Counted from the stretch's first letter, positions 1 to 6,515 are shown. The stretch: DNA of 19,633 bases from JAGQUL01 sp039811765 (GCA_039811765.1 JBDHZF010000044.1:1-19633); one strand, 5' to 3'. Numbers and translations are program-made. The notes: generated by a model from the sequence alone, not told the origin.

Positions 1-288
1 GCCGCGGCGCCCGCGCCAGAGTCGGCGGCGACGCCAGCCGCGCCCGACGCCGTGCCCGTGGCGCCGCAAGCTCGCAGCGAGGCGGAAGCGTGGGCGTTGC
101 AACAGATCACCGACACGCACTGGGCGACCGATCCCGCCGCCCAACAAGCCGCGGCCGCTGGCTGGACCCAAGAGCAGTGGCAGGCCTACTGCGCGCAGGC
201 AGCAGCGCAACAGGCGCAGTGGGAGCAGCACCATCAACCGCAGGCGCAACCGCAGCCACCCCAGCAGGATGGCGGGTTGGCCGCGTGA
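1..288 (+). CDS. 3' end of an Ala/Pro/Gln-rich protein (5' truncated by window edge)
   Basis: The frame is open from base 1 and ends at TGA 286-288, so only the last ~95 codons are visible. The first ~20 residues are Ala/Pro-rich. They are followed by a short, probably helical segment with regular Trp residues (AWALQQITDTHW, GWTQEQWQAY) and a Gln/Pro-rich tail. This looks like the disordered C-terminal tail of a larger protein whose functional domain lies to the left. I do not recognise a family and assign no function. The stop codon directly abuts the hisC stop on the other strand (TGATCA, 286-291), so there is no intergenic space for a terminator. Third-position GC bias supports real coding. 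Confidence 0.65.
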   Translation, partial: AAAPAPESAATPAAPDAVPVAPQARSEAEAWALQQITDTHWATDPAAQQAAAAGWTQEQWQAYCAQAAAQQAQWEQHHQPQAQPQPPQQDGGLAA

Positions 289-1431
289 TCAGGCGCCGAC
301 GAGCGTGGGCAGCACGTCGCGGATCGCCGCGACTGCGATGCTCGTCTCCTCGGGCGTTCCCACTGTGACGCGCACGCCGCTCGGCATGCCAAACATCTCG
401 AGTGGCCGCACGATCACGCCCACGTCTTCGAGCCGCTGCGCGACCACGTGACCATCGATGCCGTCGGGCAGCGCCACGCACAGGAAGTTGCCCACGCCAG
501 GGATCGGTTCGAGTCCCACGTCGCGCAGCGCCGCGGCGAGCGCGTCGCGCCCCGCTTCGTTGGCGGCGACGCGCTCGGCGAGCAGGTGCCGCTCGTCGAA
601 GCTCGCGAGCGCCGCTTCGTTGGCGAGCGCGTTCATCTCGAAGGGCCCGCGTACAGTGTCGATCGCGCGCACAACTTCCGCGGGACCCACGCCCCACCCC
701 ACGCGCAGGCCGGCAAGGCCGTAGATCTTGCTCATCGTGCGCAACGTCATCACGTTCGGGCGACCGTCGCGAACGAAGAACTCGGCGATCGAGTCCGGGT
801 AGTCGTCGGCGGTCACGTACTCGTGGTAGGCCTCGTCGATCACGCACAGCACGTTCGACGGGACTGCGTCGAGGAACGCTGTCAGTCGCGCGCGGTCCAC
901 GTACGTGCCCGTCGGGTTGTTGGGATTGCACACGTACACCATTCGCGTGCGATCGGTGATCGCGTCGAGCATGGCGTCGAGGTCGTAGCGCCACTCGGAG
1001 TCGAGCGGCACCTGCACGGGCACGGCCCCAACCTTGCGCACGCTGAGCGGGTACGTGATGAAGCTCGGCCAGCCGAACACGACTTCGTCCCCTGCCTCGA
1101 GCATCGAGAGCGACAGGTTGACGAGGATCGAGTCGGCGCCGTTGCCGAGCACGACGTTCGACGCATCGACGCCGACCATCGAACCGATTTTCGCGCGCAG
1201 GTCGTGGAACGCGCCGTCGGGATAGCGGTTCAGTCCGTCGACGTGCGTTCGGATCGCTTCTGCCGCTGCCGGCAAGGGCCCCCACGGCCCCTCGTTGGAT
1301 CCGAGTTTGACGATCGGTCGGTCGCCGCCGATCCGTCGCCGCAGCGCTTCCACGGACAGGCCCGGCTCGTACGGCCGCAGGTCGCGCAGCGCGGCTTTCG
1401 GCACGAAGCGCTCGGATTGCGATCGCGTCAT
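289..1431 (-). CDS. hisC: Histidinol-phosphate aminotransferase family (PLP, fold type I)
   Basis: 380-aa class I/II aminotransferase. HisC transfers the amino group between L-glutamate and imidazole-acetol phosphate in histidine synthesis, in the cytoplasm. Visible motifs: LGSNEGPWGP (43-52, the HisC-type N-E-x-P-x-GP motif), NRYPDG (68-73), GNGADSI (96-102), NPNNPTGT (169-176), DEAYHEY (199-205) and TMSKIYGLAGLRVGW (232-246), where K235 is the expected Schiff-base lysine. A conserved arginine follows in the C-terminal domain (SGVRVTVGT). Length matches HisC (350-380 aa). The ATG at 1431 overlaps the stop of the upstream ggt gene as ATGA, so translation is probably coupled. No other his gene is nearby, so it could be an aromatic or phenylalanine aminotransferase (Pat-type) of the same subfamily; sequence alone does not separate the two. 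Confidence 0.85.
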   Translation of the reverse strand: MTRSQSERFVPKAALRDLRPYEPGLSVEALRRRIGGDRPIVKLGSNEGPWGPLPAAAEAIRTHVDGLNRYPDGAFHDLRAKIGSMVGVDASNVVLGNGADSILVNLSLSMLEAGDEVVFGWPSFITYPLSVRKVGAVPVQVPLDSEWRYDLDAMLDAITDRTRMVYVCNPNNPTGTYVDRARLTAFLDAVPSNVLCVIDEAYHEYVTADDYPDSIAEFFVRDGRPNVMTLRTMSKIYGLAGLRVGWGVGPAEVVRAIDTVRGPFEMNALANEAALASFDERHLLAERVAANEAGRDALAAALRDVGLEPIPGVGNFLCVALPDGIDGHVVAQRLEDVGVIVRPLEMFGMPSGVRVTVGTPEETSIAVAAIRDVLPTLVGA

Positions 1432-3062
1432 GGCGCCTGCACGCTCCCGTCGTCGAATGCGATGGATGCTCCGCCGCCACGGCGATGGTCTCCGGCAGCG
1501 GCGAACGTGCCGTCCTCGTCCACGGCGACGAAGTTCGAGCCGCCGAAGAACATGTTCGTGCCGGGCCAACGATTGAGCTCGTGCCCGCGCGCTTCGAGCG
1601 CGTCGAGCGCCGCGTCGGCATAGCCCGGCTCGACTTGCACCACCCCGCCTTCGGCGTGCAGTCGCGGCGCCTGCACCGCGCCGTCGAGCCGCTCCTGCAA
1701 GGTACCTTCCACGCCGGCGAGGCGCGATTCGAGCACGCGCAGCATCGGTTGCATGATCGCCCCACGCAAACGATTCGATCCAGCGCTGCCGGCGGCCATG
1801 ATCGGCCGCCCTTCGGCGAGCAGAATGCTGGGGGCCATCATGCTCGTGAGCCGTTCTCCCGGGCGCAGCACGTGTTCCACGGGCAGCAGGTCTTCCTCGC
1901 CCATCATGTTGTTGAGGTGAATGCCTGTGCGGCCAACGAACTCGCCCGAGCCACACCCGGTGGTGGTGGTCATCGACACCGCGCAGCCGCCCGCGTCGAT
2001 CACGCTCAGATGCGTGGTCGATCCTAGTCGCGACGATCGCCCCTTCGGTCCGTCGACGGCCGCAGCGAAGAGTTCGTCTCCTCGCGCGATCGCCTCTTCC
2101 GAGAACAGCTTCTCCGGAAGGATGCCGCCGTAGAGCCAGCGATCGAACTCGCTGCCGCGAATGCCGTTCGCGGCGATCATCGCGGCGACCAGCATCGCCG
2201 CGCCGTCATGCCCTTCCACGTTGAGCGGAGGACCACCCGGGCCGCCGTTGGCGCGTTCGAGCACGCGCATCGCGAACGCGATCAGCCCTCCGCCCGCGCT
2301 CGGCGGCGGTGGCGTGACGAACTCGCGACCACGCCATGTGCCGCGAATCGGCGCGTGCTCCACGACCTGGTAGTGCTCGAGGTCGGCGCGCGTGATCAGG
2401 CCGCCTTCGGTTTCGCTCCAGTGCACGATCTCGGCTGCGAGATCGCCGCGGTAGAACGCGTCGTCGCCGTCGCGGGCGAGCAGCTCGAACGTGTCCGCGA
2501 GTTCCGGCTGCGCGAAGTGGTCGCCCGCCACGAGCATCGGCCCGGCCGGCGCGAACACGCGCTTGCCTTCGGCGGTTCGCACGAGGATCGGCGTGAGCAG
2601 GTGATGACAGTACGCTTGCTGCGGCGGGAGCGCGAAGCCGCTGCGCGCCAGCTCGATCGCGGGTTCGAGCACCCGCTCGAGCGGCATCGTGCCGAAGCGG
2701 CCGTGCATGTGCAGCACGCCTTTCACGAACCCCGGAATCGCGCAGGACATTGGCCCGACATGGAAGGTCTGGGTCGTCGCGCCAAAGAGGACGTCCACTG
2801 GCACGGGGTGACCCGCGATGTCCACCTGCCCGTCGATGCCGGGAACCGAGGCGAAGAAATCGAAGCAGTGATCGTCGCCGCTGGGCATGTGGATCGTGGC
2901 GAATCCGGCGCCGCCGAGCCCGGTGAGCGTCGGCTCGCACACGCACGCGGCGAACGCGGCCGCGACTGCGGCATCCACCGCGTTGCCGCCGTCGGCGAGG
3001 ATCTGCGCGCCGACGCGCGCGCTCAGCTGGTGCCCCGTCGCGATCGCTCCCACCTGCTGCAT
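1428..3062 (-). CDS. Gamma-glutamyltransferase family protein (Ntn-hydrolase), cytoplasmic form
   Basis: 544-aa GGT-family protein, normally a precursor that cleaves itself to expose an N-terminal threonine and then transfers or hydrolyses gamma-glutamyl groups. The N-terminus enters the domain at once (GAIATGHQLSARVGAQIL, then GGNAVDAAVAA at 25-35) with no signal peptide, unlike secreted GGTs. GSTTHLSVID (347-356) is the processing site, with T349 the expected nucleophile. LNNMM (383-387) and AAGSAGSNR (423-431) match the conserved small-subunit loops. Oddity: where classical GGTs have DFREMAP, with the Arg holding the substrate alpha-carboxylate, this protein has DFFASVP (68-74), so substrate use may differ. 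ATG at 3062 follows a TAGATT box by 6 nt, suggesting a leaderless mRNA. First gene of an operon with hisC. Confidence 0.88.
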   Translation of the reverse strand: MQQVGAIATGHQLSARVGAQILADGGNAVDAAVAAAFAACVCEPTLTGLGGAGFATIHMPSGDDHCFDFFASVPGIDGQVDIAGHPVPVDVLFGATTQTFHVGPMSCAIPGFVKGVLHMHGRFGTMPLERVLEPAIELARSGFALPPQQAYCHHLLTPILVRTAEGKRVFAPAGPMLVAGDHFAQPELADTFELLARDGDDAFYRGDLAAEIVHWSETEGGLITRADLEHYQVVEHAPIRGTWRGREFVTPPPPSAGGGLIAFAMRVLERANGGPGGPPLNVEGHDGAAMLVAAMIAANGIRGSEFDRWLYGGILPEKLFSEEAIARGDELFAAAVDGPKGRSSRLGSTTHLSVIDAGGCAVSMTTTTGCGSGEFVGRTGIHLNNMMGEEDLLPVEHVLRPGERLTSMMAPSILLAEGRPIMAAGSAGSNRLRGAIMQPMLRVLESRLAGVEGTLQERLDGAVQAPRLHAEGGVVQVEPGYADAALDALEARGHELNRWPGTNMFFGGSNFVAVDEDGTFAAAGDHRRGGGASIAFDDGSVQAP

Positions 3063-3096
3063 GGCGTCAATCTATCGCACGGGCGCTTCGCTCGAA
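3063..3096 (-). promoter_or_regulatory. Putative promoter of ggt-hisC (leaderless type)
   Basis: On the minus strand a TAGATT hexamer (3074-3069) sits 6 nt before the ggt ATG (3062). A weak -35 match (TTCGAG, 3096-3091) lies 16 bp further upstream. No Shine-Dalgarno sequence precedes the ATG. The TANNNT-to-ATG spacing is the pattern of leaderless actinobacterial transcripts and resembles the boxes at 6610 and 15120. Position is seen; promoter activity is inferred. Confidence 0.5.
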
Positions 3097-3179
3097 CGCA
3101 TCCCCCTTGCGAGATCCGCCATGTGGTGTTCCACTCGAGGCAGGCTCGCCCGTGGAGGGTGCGGCGAGCCACGCCGAAC

Positions 3180-3184
3180 GAGGA
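3180..3184 (+). promoter_or_regulatory. Ribosome binding site of the EndoU gene
   Basis: GAGGA lies 9 nt before ATG 3194. It decides the start, giving a 180-aa product instead of a 209-aa one from an upstream ATG at 3107 that overlaps the divergent ggt promoter region. Confidence 0.65.
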
Positions 3185-3193
3185 ATCGTGCCG

Positions 3194-3736
3194 ATGCCCG
3201 CCATTGCGCAAATCGCGCGTGCCGCAACGCGCGCCGCGGAGTCCGAATTGATCGCCAAGACGCGCGCGCTGCTCGGCCCCGGCGCGTCCGAGAACCTCGT
3301 GCGCGACGCCCTTCGAATGGATCTCGATCACCTCGTTCACGGCGCGGTCGTCGACGGCACGATCCAGGGACTACACGTCGCGCCCGGCCCGGGGCGCGCC
3401 GGCATCTTCGACGTGACGCGAGTGAGCAATTCCGGCGCTCGCGTCACTGAAGCGCCCACGGCTGGCCGCACCTGGCGAGCACAACTGAGCGCCGACGGCC
3501 TCGCACCGAAGCATTCCGTCATGTTCCCACCGGATTGGACCGTGTCCGACGTCGTGGACGGAGCCAGGCACGTGCAGTCGAGCGCGATCGGGTTGCCGCG
3601 GCCACGAAACGGCAACGACACGTTCTTGCTCGACGGCCGCTGGCGGGGCATCGACATGCGCGTCATCTGGGATCGCGCCTCGGATCGGATCGTCACGGCA
3701 TATCCCCGACGAGCGAATCAAGCTGCCACGCGCTGA
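3194..3736 (+). CDS. Stand-alone EndoU-family endoribonuclease domain protein
   Basis: 180 aa. ATG 3194 is chosen because GAGGA (3180-3184) lies 9 nt upstream; an in-frame GTG at 3188 is too close to it. Residues 1-40 are helical and Ala-rich; the rest fits the bacterial EndoU domain (PF14436). The fit is LDHLVHG (44-50), GLHVAPG (59-65), KHSVMFPPDW (106-115), DGRWRGIDMRVI (147-158) and the family's terminal signature DRIVTAYP (164-171). The expected catalytic triad would be H46, H61 and K106, with Y170 near the substrate. EndoU proteins cut RNA at uridylates; in bacteria they usually form the C-terminal tip of CdiA or other polymorphic toxins. Here there is no carrier, signal peptide or adjacent immunity candidate. 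It could be a cytosolic RNase, an orphan toxin tip, or exported by an unseen route. Confidence 0.75.
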   Translation: MPAIAQIARAATRAAESELIAKTRALLGPGASENLVRDALRMDLDHLVHGAVVDGTIQGLHVAPGPGRAGIFDVTRVSNSGARVTEAPTAGRTWRAQLSADGLAPKHSVMFPPDWTVSDVVDGARHVQSSAIGLPRPRNGNDTFLLDGRWRGIDMRVIWDRASDRIVTAYPRRANQAATR

Positions 3737-3743
3737 CGGCCGA

Positions 3744-3780
3744 TCCGCAATTGCTCCCAACAGTTGGGACGAATTGCGGA
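3744..3780. repeat. 37-bp palindromic element, copy 1
   Basis: Outer arms TCCGCAATT (3744-3752) and AATTGCGGA (3772-3780) are perfect inverted repeats. Inside them TCCCAAC (3755-3761) and GTTGGGA (3763-3769) pair around one base; only the two 2-bp steps between the arm pairs fail to pair. The element is a strong hairpin on either strand. It starts 7 bp after the EndoU stop, between convergent genes, so it could act as a bidirectional terminator. There is no following T-run. Being one of two same-length copies, a REP-like mobile palindrome or protein-binding site is as likely. Confidence 0.85.
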
Positions 3781-3805
3781 AACGAACCGCTGACGCGGGC
3801 ACGCA

Positions 3806-3842
3806 TCCGCAATTTGTCCCGACTGTTCACGGAAATTGCGGA
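3806..3842. repeat. 37-bp palindromic element, copy 2 (inverted, inner arms decayed)
   Basis: Outer arms TCCGCAATTT (3806-3815) and AAATTGCGGA (3833-3842) pair perfectly. The total length, 37 bp, equals copy 1. The left part (TCCGCAATT, GTCCC, ACTGTT) matches the reverse complement of copy 1, so the two are homologous elements in opposite orientation, 62 bp apart start to start. The right inner arm has diverged (TTCACGG). It lies 28 bp beyond the stop of the small leftward gene at 3871. Confidence 0.8.
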
Positions 3843-3870
3843 CGGGTGGCGCGCAGCGGCTGGGCGCGGA

Positions 3871-4026
3871 TCAGCCCGAGACGGCGTCGCCGAAACCAGA
3901 GTCGCCGAAACCATCGGCGCCGAACCACACGGGTTCGAGCATGCGCACGGCGCGACCACGCGCGATCCGCGTCGCCGTCGCATACACCGCGAACAGCACG
4001 AGCGAGCATGTCGCGGCGGCGATCAT
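3871..4026 (-). CDS. 51-aa single-pass membrane protein coupled to ftsZ
   Basis: ATG 4026-4024 overlaps the ftsZ stop (TGA 4025-4023) as ATGA, the classic sign of translational coupling. The product starts MIAAATCSLVLFAVYATATR. Residues 2-19 form a hydrophobic helix; RIARGRAVR (20-28) is basic and predicts N-out, C-in topology. The ~23-residue cytoplasmic tail ends with a tandem GFGD motif (GFGDSGFGDAVSG). Codon choice is strongly GC-biased (TTC, GAC, GCC, CTC, GTG), as in neighbouring genes. I recognise no family. Its position as third gene after parA and ftsZ suggests a role at the membrane in division or segregation, such as a tether or modulator, but that is inference. Confidence 0.65.
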   Translation of the reverse strand: MIAAATCSLVLFAVYATATRIARGRAVRMLEPVWFGADGFGDSGFGDAVSG

Positions 4027-5333
4027 TTGAGGAAGTCCGGGATGTCGACGTCGTCGTCGCCACCGGCGGCGTCTGGACTGCGACGCGAGCCGCCGCGCAG
4101 GATGCCGCCGAGGCGTCCCGTGCTCGACGGCGCCTCGATCGACGGCTTGGGCTTCTGACCGAAGCCGGTCGCCACCACCGTCACCCACACCTGGCCAGTG
4201 AGACGGCTGTCGACCGTAGCGCCGAAGATGATGTTGGCGTCCGGCGCGGAACTCTCCTGGATGATCCGCGCGGCTTCCGTCACCTCGTGCAGCGTCAGGT
4301 CGTCGCCGCCGGAAATCGACAGCAGGATCCCGCCTGCGCCCTGCGGCGACTGCTCGATGAGCGGCGATCCAATCGCGCTGAGCGCGGCGTCCTTCGCCCT
4401 CGTCTCGCCCGTGCCAAAGCCGATGCCCATGAGCGCGTTGCCGCTCTCCGCCATGATCGTGCGCACGTCCGCGAAGTCGACGTTGATCAGGCCCGGCATC
4501 GTGATCAGGTCGGTGATGCCCTGCACACCCTGGCGCAGGACGTCGTCGGCCACGCGGAACGCCTCCACCATGCTCACGTCGCGATGCAGCACTTCGAGCA
4601 GGCGGTTGTTCGGGATCACGATCACGGTGTCGGCGTGCTTGCGCAGCTCGTCGAGTCCCGCGCCCGCGCTGCGCTGGCGGCGCGAGCCCTCGAACGAGAA
4701 CGGCGTGGTCACGATGGCCACGGTGAGCGCGCCGAGCTCGCGTGCCGCACGGCACACCACTGGCGCGGCGCCAGTGCCAGTGCCACCACCCTCGCCACAA
4801 GTGACGAAGACCATGTCGCTGCCCTTGAGCACGTGCCGCAGGTGATCGTAGCTCGCCTCCGCGGCAGCCTTGCCCACCTCGGGGTCGGCGCCCGATCCCA
4901 GCCCGCCGGTCAGCTCGTTGCCGATGTGCAGACGCACGGGCGCGTTGCTGATCTCCAGCTGCTGGAGGTCGGTGTTGATCGCGACGAACTCCACGCCGCG
5001 CACGTCCGACTCCATCATCCGCTCGATCGCGTTGATGCCGCCGCCGCCCACGCCGACCACGCGGATCACCGCGAGGTAGGTCGATGCGTCGGCTAGGCCG
5101 GGCGCCACGTGCGATCCGCTCGCCGCCGTGCCCGCGCTCTGCGGCGGGGCCGATGCGGCGGGAGCGGCCGGCGGGGCCGATGCCGCGTCGGCGTCCGACT
5201 TCGGCTCCGGCGTGATGATCGGTCCCGGCGCAGGCTTCGTCGCCCCGGGATCGGTGGTTCCACCGCGCTGATCCGTCGTCGCGAACAGCTGCGCGAGCGG
5301 ACTGTCGTTCAGGCTAGACCGCTTGTTCGACAC
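4023..5333 (-). CDS. ftsZ: Cell division GTPase FtsZ with long N-terminal extension
   Basis: 436 aa from GTG 5333, preceded at 9 nt by a full AGGAGG; it overlaps the parA stop by 20 bp. FtsZ polymerises with GTP into the Z-ring. The core begins near residue 86 (YLAVIRVVGVGGGG). NTDLQQL (120-126), LTGGLGSGADPEVG (141-154), the tubulin signature GEGGGTGTG (180-188), TPFSFEG (210-216) and the T7 loop NVDFADV (284-290) are all present, so GTPase activity is expected. The E in GEGGGTGTG is typical of Actinobacteria. The linker (391-426) is short and the protein ends DDDVDIPDFLK, the conserved C-terminal peptide that binds partners. Oddities: an ~84-residue Pro/Ala/Ser-rich tail before the core, where most FtsZs have few residues, and a location beside parA, with no cell-wall (dcw) gene in view. 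It may be the only FtsZ or a second copy. Confidence 0.95.
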   Translation of the reverse strand: MSNKRSSLNDSPLAQLFATTDQRGGTTDPGATKPAPGPIITPEPKSDADAASAPPAAPAASAPPQSAGTAASGSHVAPGLADASTYLAVIRVVGVGGGGINAIERMMESDVRGVEFVAINTDLQQLEISNAPVRLHIGNELTGGLGSGADPEVGKAAAEASYDHLRHVLKGSDMVFVTCGEGGGTGTGAAPVVCRAARELGALTVAIVTTPFSFEGSRRQRSAGAGLDELRKHADTVIVIPNNRLLEVLHRDVSMVEAFRVADDVLRQGVQGITDLITMPGLINVDFADVRTIMAESGNALMGIGFGTGETRAKDAALSAIGSPLIEQSPQGAGGILLSISGGDDLTLHEVTEAARIIQESSAPDANIIFGATVDSRLTGQVWVTVVATGFGQKPKPSIEAPSSTGRLGGILRGGSRRSPDAAGGDDDVDIPDFLK

Positions 5334-6390
5334 GTGCCACGACCTCCTGTGCCAGCTCGCGATACTGCGCGGCTGCCTTTCCATTGCTCTCGTACGTCAG
5401 CACCGACGAGCCCTGCACGGGCGCCTCGGCGAGACGGATCGTCTTGCGGATCCGCGTGTTCATGACCCGATCACCGTACGTCTTCTCGAGCAGCTCCGTC
5501 GCCTCGCGGCTGTGGATCGTGCGCCCGTCGTACATGGTCATCAGCACGCCGCCGATGTGCACCCGCGGGTTGAGGTGCTCGCGGATCACCTGCAGCGTGT
5601 TGTCCAGCTGCACGAGCCCGCGCAGCGAGAGGTACTCGGCCTGGACGGGCACGATGACCTCGTCGCTGGCCGTGAACGCGTTCACCGTGAGCAGGCCGAG
5701 GCTCGGCGGCGTGTCGATCAGGATGTAGTCGTAGTCGTTCTTGACCGACGCGAGCGCCTTCTCGAGCGTTCGCTCGCGGCCGATCATGCTGCTGAGCGCG
5801 AGCTCGGCTCCGGCGAGATCGATGCTCGCCACGGCGATGTCGCACTCGGGCGTGGTCTGGATGATGTGCTCGATCGGGTACTTGTGGACGAGCACGTCGA
5901 AGATCGACTTGGGCAGCGCCTCCACGTCGATGCCGAAGCTCATCGTGAGGTTCGACTGCGGATCCAGGTCGACGACGAGCACCTTGTTGCCGAGCTCGCT
6001 GAGCGCAGCGCCGAGGTTCATCGTCGTGGTGGTCTTCGCCACGCCGCCCTTCTGGTTGGACAGGCAGATCACCCGGCAGCGCTTCTTCTGCTCGTTGGTG
6101 ACGAAGCGTGGCCCGTACGGGTCCTGCTGCTGCGGGATGAACGAGTGCGTCTGGGCAGGCGCCTGCTGCTGGATCGGCCCTTGCTCGACGGGGTCCGGCG
6201 TGGGCGTGTGGGTGTGAGTCGGCGTGGGAGCAGGAGCGGGCGCGGCAGCGACCGGCTGCGTGGGCGCCGCGTGCTGCGCGGCCGCCATGGGGCTCGACGG
6301 CAGTCCCGGCGTGGGCACGGCCGCATTCGGCGGCTGGCCAAAGCTCGGGGCCTGCGCGTGGCCTCCCGAATGTCCAAATGCGTGTGTCAC
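5314..6390 (-). CDS. parA: ParA/Soj-family partition ATPase with proline-rich N-terminal tail
   Basis: 358 aa from GTG 6390, which has AAGGGAG 7 nt upstream; an in-frame ATG at 6411 has no clear ribosome site. Residues 1-100 are low complexity (Pro, Ala, Gln, and a PTPTHTHTPTPDP stretch). The ATPase follows: deviant Walker A KGGVAKTTT (114-122, signature K114, catalytic-loop K119), switch I-like DLDPQSNLT (141-149), Walker B ILIDTPPSLG (223-232) and RLAEAPVQGSSV (319-330). These are features of Soj/ParA dimerising on DNA with ATP. There is no MinD-type C-terminal amphipathic helix. ParA usually pairs with parB; none lies here. Instead its stop overlaps the ftsZ start, an unusual partner gene. 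It is divergent from the ABC exporter across 232 bp. Confidence 0.9.
   Translation of the reverse strand: MTHAFGHSGGHAQAPSFGQPPNAAVPTPGLPSSPMAAAQHAAPTQPVAAAPAPAPTPTHTHTPTPDPVEQGPIQQQAPAQTHSFIPQQQDPYGPRFVTNEQKKRCRVICLSNQKGGVAKTTTTMNLGAALSELGNKVLVVDLDPQSNLTMSFGIDVEALPKSIFDVLVHKYPIEHIIQTTPECDIAVASIDLAGAELALSSMIGRERTLEKALASVKNDYDYILIDTPPSLGLLTVNAFTASDEVIVPVQAEYLSLRGLVQLDNTLQVIREHLNPRVHIGGVLMTMYDGRTIHSREATELLEKTYGDRVMNTRIRKTIRLAEAPVQGSSVLTYESNGKAAAQYRELAQEVVARVEQAV
5343..5348 (-). promoter_or_regulatory. Strong ribosome binding site that sets the ftsZ GTG start
   Basis: AGGAGG on the minus strand (5348-5343) is 9 nt before GTG 5333, inside the 3' end of parA. The in-frame ATG at 5384 has no such site. 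This supports the shorter FtsZ and translation coupled to parA. Confidence 0.8.
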
Positions 6391-6413
6391 TGTCTCGCTC
6401 CCTTCCCGCATCC

Positions 6414-6427
6414 CCGCGGGCCCGCGG
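6414..6427. promoter_or_regulatory. 14-bp perfect GC palindrome upstream of parA
   Basis: CCGCGGGCCCGCGG reads the same on both strands. It sits 24-37 bp before the parA GTG, in the 232-bp divergent region. It could be an operator or a leader hairpin, but a GC-only palindrome in GC-rich DNA is weak evidence. Confidence 0.35.
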
Positions 6428-6492
6428 TCCGGCGCGTTCGGGCAGGACACCTGCCCGGCCGAATCACCGCTCCACCCGTCTATCGCGTTGCA

Positions 6493-6515
6493 CGTGCCAA
6501 CGGTTGCAGGCAATT
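6493..6515. repeat. Degenerate third copy of the 37-bp palindromic element
   Basis: Aligned to the reverse complement of copy 1 (3744-3780), this stretch keeps CGT-CCAAC-GTTG, then three differing bases, then GCAATT: by eye 18 of 23 positions match. It lies in the parA/ABC divergent region. The outer TCCGCAATT arm on one side is missing. Homology is likely but not certain by eye. Confidence 0.45.

Noticed and set aside
107..1765. Long open frame opposite hisC/ggt (about 550 codons, Arg-rich)
   Set aside because: Arg/Ala-rich shadow of the real hisC and ggt frames. Long frames without stops are expected on all frames in GC-rich DNA, and it has no domain similarity.
289..1956. HisC with an extra ~175-residue N-terminus
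   Set aside because: The added part is Arg-rich shadow of ggt. HisC similarity begins at ATG 1431, which is coupled to the ggt stop.
3107..3193. Longer EndoU start at 3107
   Set aside because: No ribosome site. The extra 29 residues are not family-like, and GAGGA supports ATG 3194.
3744..3842. Palindromic pair as a CRISPR array or insertion sequence ends
   Set aside because: Only two units in opposite orientation, no regular spacers, no cas or transposase genes, and no target duplication seen.
5334..5384. FtsZ start at ATG 5384
   Set aside because: No ribosome site; the AGGAGG at 5343-5348 would lie inside the gene. GTG 5333 is at the ideal distance.
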